Positions 1 through 8,083 of a DNA stretch of 12,473 nt are shown here, one piece after another. The stretch is from Acidobacteriota bacterium. GTDB lineage: Bacteria; Acidobacteriota; Terriglobia; Terriglobales; Acidobacteriaceae. How positions within the stretch are numbered: position 1 is the first letter of the stretch; every line of letters begins with the position of its first letter. Under the pieces are notes generated by a model. That model was given only the letters and a program-made list of their open reading frames with translations, had not been told where the DNA came from and ran no database searches. Both the position numbers and the translations under genes were made by a program. The stretch covers positions 1 through 12,473 of the forward strand of contig JAJXZK010000324.1 in NCBI GenBank assembly GCA_021780095.1, in the 5' to 3' direction.

Positions 1-2943
1 CTGCCTGGGGCAAGCGCTCAGATCATGGCATCTTCGGTGGCCACACCGCTGGAACGACAGTTGGGGCATATCGCTGGGATCACGGAGATGACTTCGTCCA
101 GCCAGCTTGGAAACACCTCGATCACGCTGCAATTTGACCTTAGCCGCGACATTAATGGGGCAGCGCGGGATGTTCAAGCGGCGATCAATGCGGCTCGAAC
201 CTACTTGCCGGCCAATCTCCCTTCGAATCCAAGCTACCGCCTGACCAATCCTTCTGATGCACCCATCATGATCCTCGGACTGACGTCAGACAAATACGGC
301 AGGGGGAAGCTATACGACGAAGCGTCGACCGTGATGATGCAGAAACTGTCGCAGATTCCTGGAGTGGGGCAGGTCGTCGTCGGTGGAGGGTCTTTGCCCT
401 CTGTGCGGGTGGACGTCAATCCTTCGCAGTTGAACAGCTACGGACTCACGCTGAACAACGTGCGTTCCGTTTTAAGTTTGCAAAATTCCGACTTGGCGAA
501 AGGGCAACTCTCCGACGGCAATGTCACCGCGGACATTCTGGATAACGATCAGATTTCGGAAGCAGTCCAGTACAGGCCTCTGGTCATTGGCTACCACAAC
601 GGCCAGGCTGTTCGACTATCCGATGTCGCCACCGTTGTGGACTCGGCACAGAATATTCGCAACGCCGGGTATCTGAACGGCATTCCGTCGGTGACGGTGA
701 TCATCTTTCGCCAGCCCGGCGCCAACATTATTGCGACTAACGAGTTGATCCGCAGCCAGCTGCCGTTTTTGCAGTCCATCCTTCCGCAAGGAATCAAGAC
801 GACTGTTGTTCTTGACCGGACGACGACCATCCGAGCCTCTGTCACGAATGTGGAACAAACGTTGATCATCTCCGTAATCCTGGTGATCCTGGTTGTCTTT
901 GTCTTTCTGCGGAACTGGCATTCAACGCTGATCCCTACTGTAGCCGTGCCGGTTTCGCTGATCGGCACATTCGCAGTGATGTGGGTATTTGGCTATAGCC
1001 TGGACAATCTTTCGCTGATGGCGCTCACGATTTCCACGGGGTTTGTAGTAGATGACGCGATCGTTGTAATGGAGAATATTTCGCGCCACCTGGAACAGGG
1101 GATGACACCGTTCGCCGCAGCATTGAAGGGTTCGCGAGAGATTGGATCCACCATCTTCACCATCAGCATGTCGTTGATTGCCGTTTTTATTCCTATTCTC
1201 TTGATGGGCGGAATTGTGGGTCGCCTGTTCCGCGAATTCGCAGTGACGCTTTCGACTGCAATCATCATCTCGATGGTTATATCGCTGACCACCACTCCCA
1301 TGATGTGCGCCTACATCCTGAAGGAGCACAAAACAGAAAAGCATGGCGCGATGTACCGGACCAGTGAAAAATTCTTCGAGGGGATGCTGTCGACCTATCG
1401 CCATTCCCTGACCTGGGTTCTGGACAATCCTTTTCTGACGTTGATCGTACTGTTATTGGTGATTGCTCTGAACGTCGTCGTGATCGTGAAAATTCCCAAG
1501 GGATTTTTCCCGCAGCAGGATACAGGCGCCTTGATTGGCGGCGTACAAGGTCCGCAGGATGCCTCCTTCGCGGTGATGAACGATTCCATCAAGCGATTGG
1601 TCGAAGTGATCAAGGCGGACCCTGCGGTTGCGAACGTGAATGCCTACGTTGGCAACGGCAATGGCGGTTTTATTTACATTGCGCTGAAGCCGCTGGACGT
1701 GCGGAAGGTGGGCGCGGCGCAGATTATCAATCGTTTGCGGCCTAAATTAAACAAGCTTCCTGTCGCGTCAGCATTTCTCCAAGCGGCTCAGGATCTACGT
1801 ATCGGTGGCCGAGGCAGTGCAGCCCTGTATCAATACACGCTGCAGTCAGACAACGTGCAGGACTTAAGCAAGTGGGGACCGATCCTGCTCGAGAACATGA
1901 AGACGCTTCCAGGATTTCAGGATGTCAATACAGACCAGCAGAATGGCGGGTTGGAGGAATACATCAACTACGACCGCACCACGGCGGCCAGGCTTGGTCT
2001 CTCTTCGCAATCACTGGATTCAAGCCTGTACAGCGCGTTTGGTCAGTCCCAGGTATCGCTGATCTACACGGAACTGAACCAGTACTACGTGGTGCTGGAA
2101 GTAGCCCCGCAATACTGGCAATCGCCGGCGGGACTGAATTTCATTTACCCTTCCGCAAACGCCAATGGCACCGTACCCTTCAATGCTGTCGCCACAGCAC
2201 AAGCGGGTAGTACGCCACTGCAAGTGAACCACACTGGCTTGTTTCCTTCTGTCACCGTGTCCTTCAACCTTGCACCGGGAATGTCTCTCAGCGATGCGAC
2301 ACGGCTGGTCAACCAGATGCAGGCACGGCTCAACACACCCTCATCGCTGCGCGGTTTTTTTGCCGGAACCGCTCAGGCGTACCAGCAATCGCTGAAAACG
2401 GAGCCCATCCTGGTGATCACGGCTTTGCTGGCTGTCTATATCGTGCTTGGAATTCTGTACGAGAGCCTGGTGCACCCGCTGACCATCATTTCCACGCTGC
2501 CTTCGGCCAGCGTCGGGGCGATGCTGGCGTTGATGCTGTTCAAGATTGATTTGAACGTGATTTCGATTATTGGGATTGTGCTGCTGATCGGCATTGTGAA
2601 GAAGAACGCGATCATGATGATCGACTTTGCGCTGGTGGCGGAGCGCGAGGGCATGACTACCGCCGATGCGATCTTTGAGGCCTGTATGCTGCGATTCCGT
2701 CCGATTTTGATGACCACGATGGCGGCCTTATTCGGTGCGTTGCCACTGGCTTTTGGCACAGGAACGGGTTCGGAGTTACGCCGGCCGCTGGGAATTACCA
2801 TCGTCGGCGGTTTGATCGTCAGCCAGGCGCTGACTTTGTACACAACACCGGTAATTTATCTGTACATGGACCGTTTGCGGCTACGCATGTTGGGAAGGCA
2901 TCACGACACGTTAGCCGCTCCGATGGGCGAGGCCACGTCGTAG
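1..2943 (+). CDS. mdtC: RND efflux pump inner-membrane permease, MdtC-like (5' partial)
   Basis: Proton-driven inner-membrane permease of a tripartite drug efflux pump (HAE-1 family), which takes substrates from the periplasm or membrane and passes them to an outer-membrane channel. The frame is open from base 1, where it reads LPGAS, a conserved early motif that lies near residue 50 in E. coli MdtC. About 50 N-terminal residues, including the first membrane helix, are therefore outside the window, and the ATG at 25 is internal. Visible marks are SVATPLERQLG, RDINGAARDVQAAINAA and NPSDAPIMIL in the porter region. The proton-relay residues are present: the Asp-Asp pair at 1051-1056, Lys at 2602, Arg at 2692 (RFRPILMTT) and the Thr after it, equivalent to AcrB D407/D408, K940, R971 and T978. 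The wording is closer to MdtC than to AcrB. In Enterobacteria MdtC works with MdtB, and no partner is visible here. The adaptor gene presumably lies upstream. The family is near certain; the mdtC assignment is by resemblance. Confidence 0.95.
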   Translation: MPGASAQIMASSVATPLERQLGHIAGITEMTSSSQLGNTSITLQFDLSRDINGAARDVQAAINAARTYLPANLPSNPSYRLTNPSDAPIMILGLTSDKYGRGKLYDEASTVMMQKLSQIPGVGQVVVGGGSLPSVRVDVNPSQLNSYGLTLNNVRSVLSLQNSDLAKGQLSDGNVTADILDNDQISEAVQYRPLVIGYHNGQAVRLSDVATVVDSAQNIRNAGYLNGIPSVTVIIFRQPGANIIATNELIRSQLPFLQSILPQGIKTTVVLDRTTTIRASVTNVEQTLIISVILVILVVFVFLRNWHSTLIPTVAVPVSLIGTFAVMWVFGYSLDNLSLMALTISTGFVVDDAIVVMENISRHLEQGMTPFAAALKGSREIGSTIFTISMSLIAVFIPILLMGGIVGRLFREFAVTLSTAIIISMVISLTTTPMMCAYILKEHKTEKHGAMYRTSEKFFEGMLSTYRHSLTWVLDNPFLTLIVLLLVIALNVVVIVKIPKGFFPQQDTGALIGGVQGPQDASFAVMNDSIKRLVEVIKADPAVANVNAYVGNGNGGFIYIALKPLDVRKVGAAQIINRLRPKLNKLPVASAFLQAAQDLRIGGRGSAALYQYTLQSDNVQDLSKWGPILLENMKTLPGFQDVNTDQQNGGLEEYINYDRTTAARLGLSSQSLDSSLYSAFGQSQVSLIYTELNQYYVVLEVAPQYWQSPAGLNFIYPSANANGTVPFNAVATAQAGSTPLQVNHTGLFPSVTVSFNLAPGMSLSDATRLVNQMQARLNTPSSLRGFFAGTAQAYQQSLKTEPILVITALLAVYIVLGILYESLVHPLTIISTLPSASVGAMLALMLFKIDLNVISIIGIVLLIGIVKKNAIMMIDFALVAEREGMTTADAIFEACMLRFRPILMTTMAALFGALPLAFGTGTGSELRRPLGITIVGGLIVSQALTLYTTPVIYLYMDRLRLRMLGRHHDTLAAPMGEATS

Positions 2944-2975
2944 GGAACAGCATGTAGTGCGCACATCGGCCTGAG

Positions 2976-2991
2976 GTCGATTGCGATCGAC
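2976..2991. repeat. Short perfect inverted repeat between RND permease and outer-membrane factor genes
   Basis: GTCGAT-TGCG-ATCGAC forms a 6-bp perfect stem with a 4-base loop in the 72-base gap after the permease stop. There is no run of T after it, so it is unlikely to be a simple rho-independent terminator. It could be an intercistronic RNA hairpin that affects mRNA stability or translation of the next gene, or chance. Confidence 0.4.
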
Positions 2992-3003
2992 AGATTGAAA
3001 CAA

Positions 3004-3010
3004 GGCAGGA
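3004..3010 (+). promoter_or_regulatory. Ribosome binding site deciding the outer-membrane factor start
   Basis: GGCAGGA lies 5 bases before the ATG at 3016. It supports that ATG over the in-frame TTG at 2995, which would place this purine stretch inside the coding region. Confidence 0.6.
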
Positions 3011-3015
3011 TCGTT

Positions 3016-4611
3016 ATGAAGAACGTCGCCATGGTAAAGCCAGCAGTGGAGATGCAACGCAATTCGATTTCGCCGCGCAACTTGCGTCGTATGGGTGTCT
3101 CGGGCGCGGCGCTGATGTGTTGCGCGATGACCGGGTGTGTCGTTGGACCGAAGTATCACGCACCGGTGACGCAGGCTCCCGCCGTATATAAAGAAGCGCC
3201 TGCCACACAACGGTCGCAAAACACGAACACAGGAACCTGGACTGTCGCGCAGCCGCAAGACGCTATGTTGCGCGGCAACTGGTGGGAGGTCTTCCATGAA
3301 CCCGAGTTGAATGCTCTGGAAGACGAGCTGAATATCGACAACCAGACGATCAAACTGTATTTTGAAAACTTTATGGAAGCGCGCGCGCTGATTGGAGAGG
3401 CTCGTTCGCAATATTTTCCAACTGTTTCCACTGGACCCTCCTGGAGAAGGTCACTCTCATCTGCGAATCTCACAAATGCTTCCAACGCGGTTGCCGCTGG
3501 AGTGACGACCAATGTAGGGGCAAAATCCACGATTTATTCGTTGCCTCTCGACGTAAGTTGGGCTCCGGATATCTGGGGCAAGGTACGGAATGAGGTCCGC
3601 AGCTACCAGTACTCCGCGCAGGTGAGTGCGGCTGATCTTGAGAATGAGCGCCTGACGGAGCAAATCGCTTTGGCCGAATATTTCTTTGAGATTCGCGGAC
3701 AGGATGCGCTTATCCGGCTCTACGCAGAAACTATTGCGGCGGACAAGAACGCCCTGCAGTTAACGCAGACGCAGTATGAAACAGGCGTTGGAGACAAAAT
3801 TTCCGTGGTGCAGGCGCAGGCGACGCTACAAGCTGCAGAATCGAACGCCACCAATCTTGAGGTCTTTCGGGCCCAATATGAGCATGCGATCGCGGTGCTG
3901 GTGGGCAAGCAGGCATCGAATTTTTCCATTCCGATCAGGCCCCTGATGACAGCTCCGCCACCGGTTCCGATCGGCGTTCCATCGCAACTACTGCAGCGCA
4001 GGCCGGATATTGCGGCCGCCGAACGCACCATGGCCGCGGCCAATGCCCAGATCGGGATCGCATACGCAGCCTATTATCCAGACCTGACTTTGTCTGCATC
4101 CGGCGGTTTTGAAAGTTCGACCTTCAAGCATCTTTTCGATTGGCCGAGCCGATTCTGGTCGATTGGGCCGTCCGTATCCGAAACGATTTACGACGGTGGT
4201 TTGCGCCGCGCCACGGTCCATCAATATGTAGCGATGTATAACGCCGATCTCGCCAACTATCGGCAAACTGTGCTGACCGCATTCCAGCAGGTAGAAGATT
4301 ACTTGGCACAAGTGCGCATTTTGTCACGGCAAATTGAGCAGCAAAGACAGGCTGTCGCTTCCGACCAGTTGGCGTTAGATCTGGAAATGGCCCGCTATCG
4401 AACTGGGATTGACCCTTATATCGACGTAGTGACGTTGCAAAGCGCATTGCTGAACGGCCAGCAGGTTCTGGCGAATTTGCAGATTGAACAAATGACAGGC
4501 GCGGTGGCGTTAGTGGGTTCGCTGGGAGGAGGGTGGGATACCACACAATTGCCGACGCCATCTCAAGTGGAGAAAACGCCAAATGTAGCGGAAACGAAGA
4601 TTCAGCAATAA
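3016..4611 (+). CDS. Outer-membrane factor lipoprotein of RND pump, NodT/TolC family
   Basis: Trimeric outer-membrane channel (531 aa) that completes the tripartite pump with the permease upstream. The N-terminus has RNLRR, a hydrophobic stretch and a lipobox-like MTG-C, with the lipidated Cys at residue 41 followed by VVGPKY, the usual start of mature NodT-family lipoproteins. The body has the two OEP repeats: an EIRGQDALI helix and a QTQYETGVGDKISVVQAQATL helix in the first, then LLQRRPDIAAAERTMAAANAQIG, split as LLQRRPDIAAAER and MAAANAQIG around one Thr, opening the second. The second repeat continues with the PDLTLSASGGFES strand and a RYRTGIDPYIDVVTLQ helix. The ATG at 3016 was chosen for its spaced ribosome binding site; later ATGs at residues 6 and 13 cannot be excluded. 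Met at the -3 position of the lipobox is slightly unusual. It is in the same operon as the permease, 72 bases downstream. The substrate is unknown. Length is typical, perhaps a little long because of the extended N-region. Confidence 0.93.
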   Translation: MKNVAMVKPAVEMQRNSISPRNLRRMGVSGAALMCCAMTGCVVGPKYHAPVTQAPAVYKEAPATQRSQNTNTGTWTVAQPQDAMLRGNWWEVFHEPELNALEDELNIDNQTIKLYFENFMEARALIGEARSQYFPTVSTGPSWRRSLSSANLTNASNAVAAGVTTNVGAKSTIYSLPLDVSWAPDIWGKVRNEVRSYQYSAQVSAADLENERLTEQIALAEYFFEIRGQDALIRLYAETIAADKNALQLTQTQYETGVGDKISVVQAQATLQAAESNATNLEVFRAQYEHAIAVLVGKQASNFSIPIRPLMTAPPPVPIGVPSQLLQRRPDIAAAERTMAAANAQIGIAYAAYYPDLTLSASGGFESSTFKHLFDWPSRFWSIGPSVSETIYDGGLRRATVHQYVAMYNADLANYRQTVLTAFQQVEDYLAQVRILSRQIEQQRQAVASDQLALDLEMARYRTGIDPYIDVVTLQSALLNGQQVLANLQIEQMTGAVALVGSLGGGWDTTQLPTPSQVEKTPNVAETKIQQ

Positions 4612-4658
4612 AACGATGCAATGAACGTTTACATTGGAAGGGATACAAAAACCTAACC

Positions 4659-4663
4659 GAGGA
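4659..4663 (+). promoter_or_regulatory. Ribosome binding site deciding the APC permease start
   Basis: GAGGA ends 6 bases before the ATG at 4670. This favours that ATG over the in-frame TTG at 4634. Confidence 0.65.
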
Positions 4664-4669
4664 TCGTTC

Positions 4670-6025
4670 ATGGAGAACAAAATCAGCGCTCCGGTCGGCA
4701 GCACCGCTCGTTTGCGCCGCAGTCTCACCTTGTGGGATTTGGTTCTTTATGGCGTGATTGTGGTGCAACCAGTCGCTCCCATGTCTGTGTTCGGGGTGTT
4801 GACCGACCGAAGCCATGGATACGCGGTCACCACCATTCTGATTGCCATGATCGCCATGCTGTTTACGGCCATCAGCTATGGGCGCATGGCGAGGGTCTAT
4901 CCCAGCGCCGGTTCCGCGTTTACTTACGTCGGCCAGGAAATTAATCCGGCCTTGGGCTACATCACGGGTTGGGGGATGGTCATGGACTACCTGCTGAATC
5001 CCATGATCTGCATTATCTGGTGTAGTCAACAGGCGCATGTGTTTGCGCCGCATGTTGCTTATTGGGCATGGGCGGTCTTCTTTGCGGTGGTCTTTACCGG
5101 ATTGAATATCCAGGGCGTCAAGAGTTCCGCCCGCGTGAATTTCGGTTTAGCGGTGGCGATGGGCGTGGTGATCGCAATTTTTTTCGTGGTCGCGGCGCGT
5201 TATATTTTCGGCCATCACGGCGGAGCCGGCTACTTCTGGCACCCCTTTTACGATCCCGCTACATGGAACACCAAAGCGGTCCTCGGCGGAACCTCGATTG
5301 CGGTGCTGACGTATATCGGATTCGATGGTATTTCTACGCTGTCAGAGGAAGTGGAGAACCCGCGACGAAATATCTTGTTGGCAACGGTACTGACCTGTCT
5401 GGTGATTGGCATTCTTTCTGCCATCCAGGTGTATGCTGCCCAGCTCATCTGGCCGGCGTCGGAAGCATTCCCTAATATCGATACAGCCTTTGTTCACGTC
5501 GCCGCACGGGCCTGGCACCCGATGTTTATCGTCGTGGGGTTCACATTGCTGGTAGCCAATTTCGGCTCTGGCATGGGGGCACAATTGGGCGCGGCGCGAC
5601 TTTTATATGGCATGGGCCGCAGTGAGGCTCTGCCGAAATCTTTCTTCGGCAAGGTCGACCCGAAGCGACATGTCCCGCGGAATAATGTTCTTTTCGTCGG
5701 GCTGATCGCTCTGGGTGGGGCCTTCGTCATGAGCTACGCACTAGGAGCTGAAATGTTGAACTTCGGCGCGCTCATCGCGTTCATGGGTGTCAATGCCGCC
5801 GCCTTTGTCCACTACTTTATTCGAGCGGAAGAAAAGAAAATCACCCACTTTGTCCCGCCGCTTGCAGGATTTTGCATCTGCTTCTTGCTCTGGGTGAGCC
5901 TGAGCCATACGGCTATCATCGCGGGCGTGATCTGGATGGCAGCCGGAATCAGCTTCGGGGCATGGAAAACGCATGGATTCCGCAAGAACCTGATCAATTT
6001 TGAACTTCCCGCAGAAGACGCCTAA
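4670..6025 (+). CDS. APC-family amino acid/amine permease, PuuP-like
   Basis: Inner-membrane secondary transporter of 451 aa with about 12 hydrophobic segments, the usual APC size. The N-terminal LRRSLTLWDLVLYG, the TM2-3 stretch LFTAISYGRMARVYPSAGSA and the region INPALGYITGWG resemble the E. coli putrescine importer PuuP and its relative PlaP. FDGISTLSEEVENPRRN at about residues 218-234 is the family's typical segment after TM6. RLLYGMGRSEALP (about 310-322) and LNFGALIAFMGVNAA (about 363-377) are also standard. It most likely imports an amino acid or a polyamine by cation symport, but the substrate cannot be read from the sequence. It lies 58 bases after the outer-membrane factor and 54 bases before the secreted CocE-like hydrolase, with no clear terminator on either side. 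It may therefore take up amino products released by the hydrolase; that link is inference. Confidence 0.92.
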   Translation: MENKISAPVGSTARLRRSLTLWDLVLYGVIVVQPVAPMSVFGVLTDRSHGYAVTTILIAMIAMLFTAISYGRMARVYPSAGSAFTYVGQEINPALGYITGWGMVMDYLLNPMICIIWCSQQAHVFAPHVAYWAWAVFFAVVFTGLNIQGVKSSARVNFGLAVAMGVVIAIFFVVAARYIFGHHGGAGYFWHPFYDPATWNTKAVLGGTSIAVLTYIGFDGISTLSEEVENPRRNILLATVLTCLVIGILSAIQVYAAQLIWPASEAFPNIDTAFVHVAARAWHPMFIVVGFTLLVANFGSGMGAQLGAARLLYGMGRSEALPKSFFGKVDPKRHVPRNNVLFVGLIALGGAFVMSYALGAEMLNFGALIAFMGVNAAAFVHYFIRAEEKKITHFVPPLAGFCICFLLWVSLSHTAIIAGVIWMAAGISFGAWKTHGFRKNLINFELPAEDA

Positions 6026-6067
6026 ACTACGACTGCTGTTGCGCTCTGATTGACTGACACGTTTCAT

Positions 6068-6072
6068 GGAGA
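6068..6072 (+). promoter_or_regulatory. Ribosome binding site deciding the CocE-like hydrolase start
   Basis: GGAGA lies 7 bases before the ATG at 6080. Starting there puts the Arg-containing n-region and signal peptide at the very N-terminus, whereas the in-frame TTG at 6050 would add ten residues in front. Confidence 0.65.
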
Positions 6073-6079
6073 CCTCGAC

Positions 6080-8059
6080 ATGCGAAACACAATTGCCACT
6101 TCCTTGCTTGCTTCGGCTCTTCTGACAACCACCCTTCTCGCTACGGCAAAGCTGTCTGCCCAAGGCAGAGGCGGTTCGCAAGAGGCACAGATTGCGGAGA
6201 ACAACGCGCTGGAAAAAGAACTCGAGACCGTTGCCATCATCGATCGCAAGGTGATGATTCCGATGAGCGATGGCAAGTTGATGGCGGCCGACATCTATCG
6301 TCCGAAAGACGAATCGAAAAAGTACGGAACTATTTTTGTGCGTACGCCCTACAACTTTAACTATTGGGACATCGATCTGGGTGCGCCCCGCAATATGAGC
6401 GCGGAGTTGAATGCGGTGAAACGCGGCTATGCCTATGTGGAGATCAACGAGCGCGGGCAGTTTTTTTCGCAGGGAAATTACGACATCCTGGGGCCACCGT
6501 TGAGTGACGGAAACGACGAATTTTCATGGATCGCAAAGCAGCCCTGGTCGAACGGCAAGGTCGGAACGATCGGATGTTCTTCGACCGCGGAATGGCAACT
6601 TGCGGTCACGGCTATGGGAAATCCGGCGGACGCGGCGTTTATCCCGATGGGATTTGGCGCAGGTGTCGGCCGCGTCGGCCCCTATTACGAGCAGGGAAAC
6701 TGGTACCGCGGCGGTGCCGTCCAGATGCTGTTTATCGATTGGCTGTATGGCGTGCAGAATTCTGTGCGACCGATGTTTGCCGGGGACACCTCCCAGGCCG
6801 GTCTGATCAAAGAGTCGACAGCCTTCGATCTTGCGCCGCATTTCCCACCGGTCGATTGGTCAAAGGCGCTGTGGCATTTGCCGGAGATGGACATCATCAA
6901 AGCGGTGAATGGTCCGAAGGGAATTTTCGCCGATCATATGCCTGGAATCGCCACGGGCGGAGCCATGATCGAACGCGCTCCCAACGATCCTGCGTGGTAC
7001 AAAGGCGGCCTGTGGAACGACAGCATGAAGATCAACGTGCCAGGCTTCTGGTGGATGTCGTGGTACGACGTATCGATCGGACCTAACCTGGCGGCCTACA
7101 ACTTCGTACGCAAGACCGCGCGTCCTGACATCGCAAACGAACAGTACGCGGTGATTGCGCCCACCGGCCACTGCGGTTATTGGCGCGCTACGGATCATAC
7201 CGTTGTCGGCGAGCGAGACATGGGCGATGCGCACATCAATGTCGACGCGCTGACGTACGGCTGGTTCGATCACTTCCTGAAGGGCGAAGACAATCACGTG
7301 TTGGAAACGATGCCCAAAGTTCGCTATTACGTGATGGGAGAAAATCGCTGGGAGACATCGAACACGTGGCCGCCGGAGGGCGCGCAGCCGCTGAGTTTTT
7401 ATCTTTCGAGCGACGGCAAAGCGAACAGCCTGTACGGAGATGGTTTGTTATCCGTGGCTCCGCCGAAGCAGGATGTCGGAGACAAATTCTCTTACGATCC
7501 GATGAATCCGGTGCCGACGCACGGTGGCAACGTGTGCTGCGAAGGCAATGCGGTACACCCTGGCGCGTTTGACCAAAGGCAAATGGAAACCCGCAATGAC
7601 ATCCTGGTGTATACGACCGAGCCATTCAAGCAAGGCACGGAAGTCAGCGGCCCCATCAACGTGACGCTGTATGTATCTTCCGACGCGAAGGACACGGACT
7701 TCACGGTCAAGCTGATCGATGTGGATCCGGAGGGCCCAGTCTATAACCTGGATGAAAACATCCAGCGCATGCGCTATCGCGACGGATATGACAAGCCGCT
7801 GACCTGGATGGAGCCGGGCAAAGTCTACAAAGTGAAATTTCAGCCCATGCAGACGAGCGACTATATGCCAGCCGGCCATTCGCTGCGAATTGAAGTATCC
7901 AGCAGCAATTTTCCGCGCTTCGACCGAAATTTAAACACTGGCGGCAACAATTACGATGAGACGAAGGGCATTGTCGCGCATAATGAGGTGCATCATTCGG
8001 CTGAATACCCATCGGAGATCACCATCACTGTGGTGCCGCACCCTCATCCCATGAATTAA
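6080..8059 (+). CDS. Secreted CocE/NonD-family alpha/beta hydrolase (X-Pro dipeptidyl-peptidase fold)
   Basis: Exported serine hydrolase of 659 aa. Family members include cocaine esterase, glutaryl-7-ACA acylase, alpha-amino-acid ester hydrolase and X-Pro dipeptidyl peptidases, which cleave esters or amides. Residues 1-28 are a clear signal peptide (MRN, hydrophobic core, ending LSAQ). The alpha/beta domain starts around residue 50 ([20 protein letters not shown]). The triad is readable: Ser167 in GCSS, Asp330 in SWYD and His364 in PTGHCGYW. The C-terminal jelly-roll (PepX_C) runs from about 510 to the end, with [19 protein letters not shown] and [18 protein letters not shown]. The nucleophile elbow is G-C-S-S-T rather than the textbook GxSxG. 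A Cys-Cys pair at 486-487 and the elbow Cys are features to note in a periplasmic protein. Neighbours are an amino acid/amine permease before it and a secreted esterase after it. The substrate is unknown; the peptidase, amino-ester hydrolase and acylase roles are all open. Confidence 0.92.
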   Translation: MRNTIATSLLASALLTTTLLATAKLSAQGRGGSQEAQIAENNALEKELETVAIIDRKVMIPMSDGKLMAADIYRPKDESKKYGTIFVRTPYNFNYWDIDLGAPRNMSAELNAVKRGYAYVEINERGQFFSQGNYDILGPPLSDGNDEFSWIAKQPWSNGKVGTIGCSSTAEWQLAVTAMGNPADAAFIPMGFGAGVGRVGPYYEQGNWYRGGAVQMLFIDWLYGVQNSVRPMFAGDTSQAGLIKESTAFDLAPHFPPVDWSKALWHLPEMDIIKAVNGPKGIFADHMPGIATGGAMIERAPNDPAWYKGGLWNDSMKINVPGFWWMSWYDVSIGPNLAAYNFVRKTARPDIANEQYAVIAPTGHCGYWRATDHTVVGERDMGDAHINVDALTYGWFDHFLKGEDNHVLETMPKVRYYVMGENRWETSNTWPPEGAQPLSFYLSSDGKANSLYGDGLLSVAPPKQDVGDKFSYDPMNPVPTHGGNVCCEGNAVHPGAFDQRQMETRNDILVYTTEPFKQGTEVSGPINVTLYVSSDAKDTDFTVKLIDVDPEGPVYNLDENIQRMRYRDGYDKPLTWMEPGKVYKVKFQPMQTSDYMPAGHSLRIEVSSSNFPRFDRNLNTGGNNYDETKGIVAHNEVHHSAEYPSEITITVVPHPHPMN

Positions 8060-8072
8060 GCAGAGCAGCGTG

Positions 8073-8078
8073 AAAGGG
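8073..8078 (+). promoter_or_regulatory. Ribosome binding site for a GTG start of the SASA esterase
   Basis: AAAGGG stands 5 bases before the GTG at 8084. A second candidate, AGAGGGG at 8114-8120, stands 5 bases before an in-frame ATG at 8126. Both sites are plausible. The GTG gives a signal peptide with two Arg in its n-region, which is why it is preferred. Confidence 0.5.
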
Positions 8079-8083
8079 TCATC

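Noticed and set aside
922..1404. 160-aa open frame on the minus strand inside the RND permease
   Set aside because: Low-complexity His/Arg/Gln-rich translation, antisense to membrane-helix codons of the permease.
2995..3015. TTG start for the outer-membrane factor
   Set aside because: No ribosome binding site at good spacing, while the ATG at 3016 has one. The same reasoning rejects TTG at 4634 and at 6050 for the next two genes.
4619..4636. CAATG/CATTG inverted repeat before the APC permease as an operator or terminator
   Set aside because: Only 5-bp AT-rich arms with an 8-base loop and no T-run; not above what chance gives.
4628..4656. Promoter for the APC permease starting from TTTACA at 4628
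   Set aside because: No acceptable -10 box at 16-18 bases spacing, so read-through from the pump genes is the simpler view.
4124..5053. 309-aa open frame on the minus strand across the outer-membrane factor/permease junction
   Set aside because: It is antisense to two clear genes with no motif and no matching ribosome binding site; such long shadows are common at this GC content.
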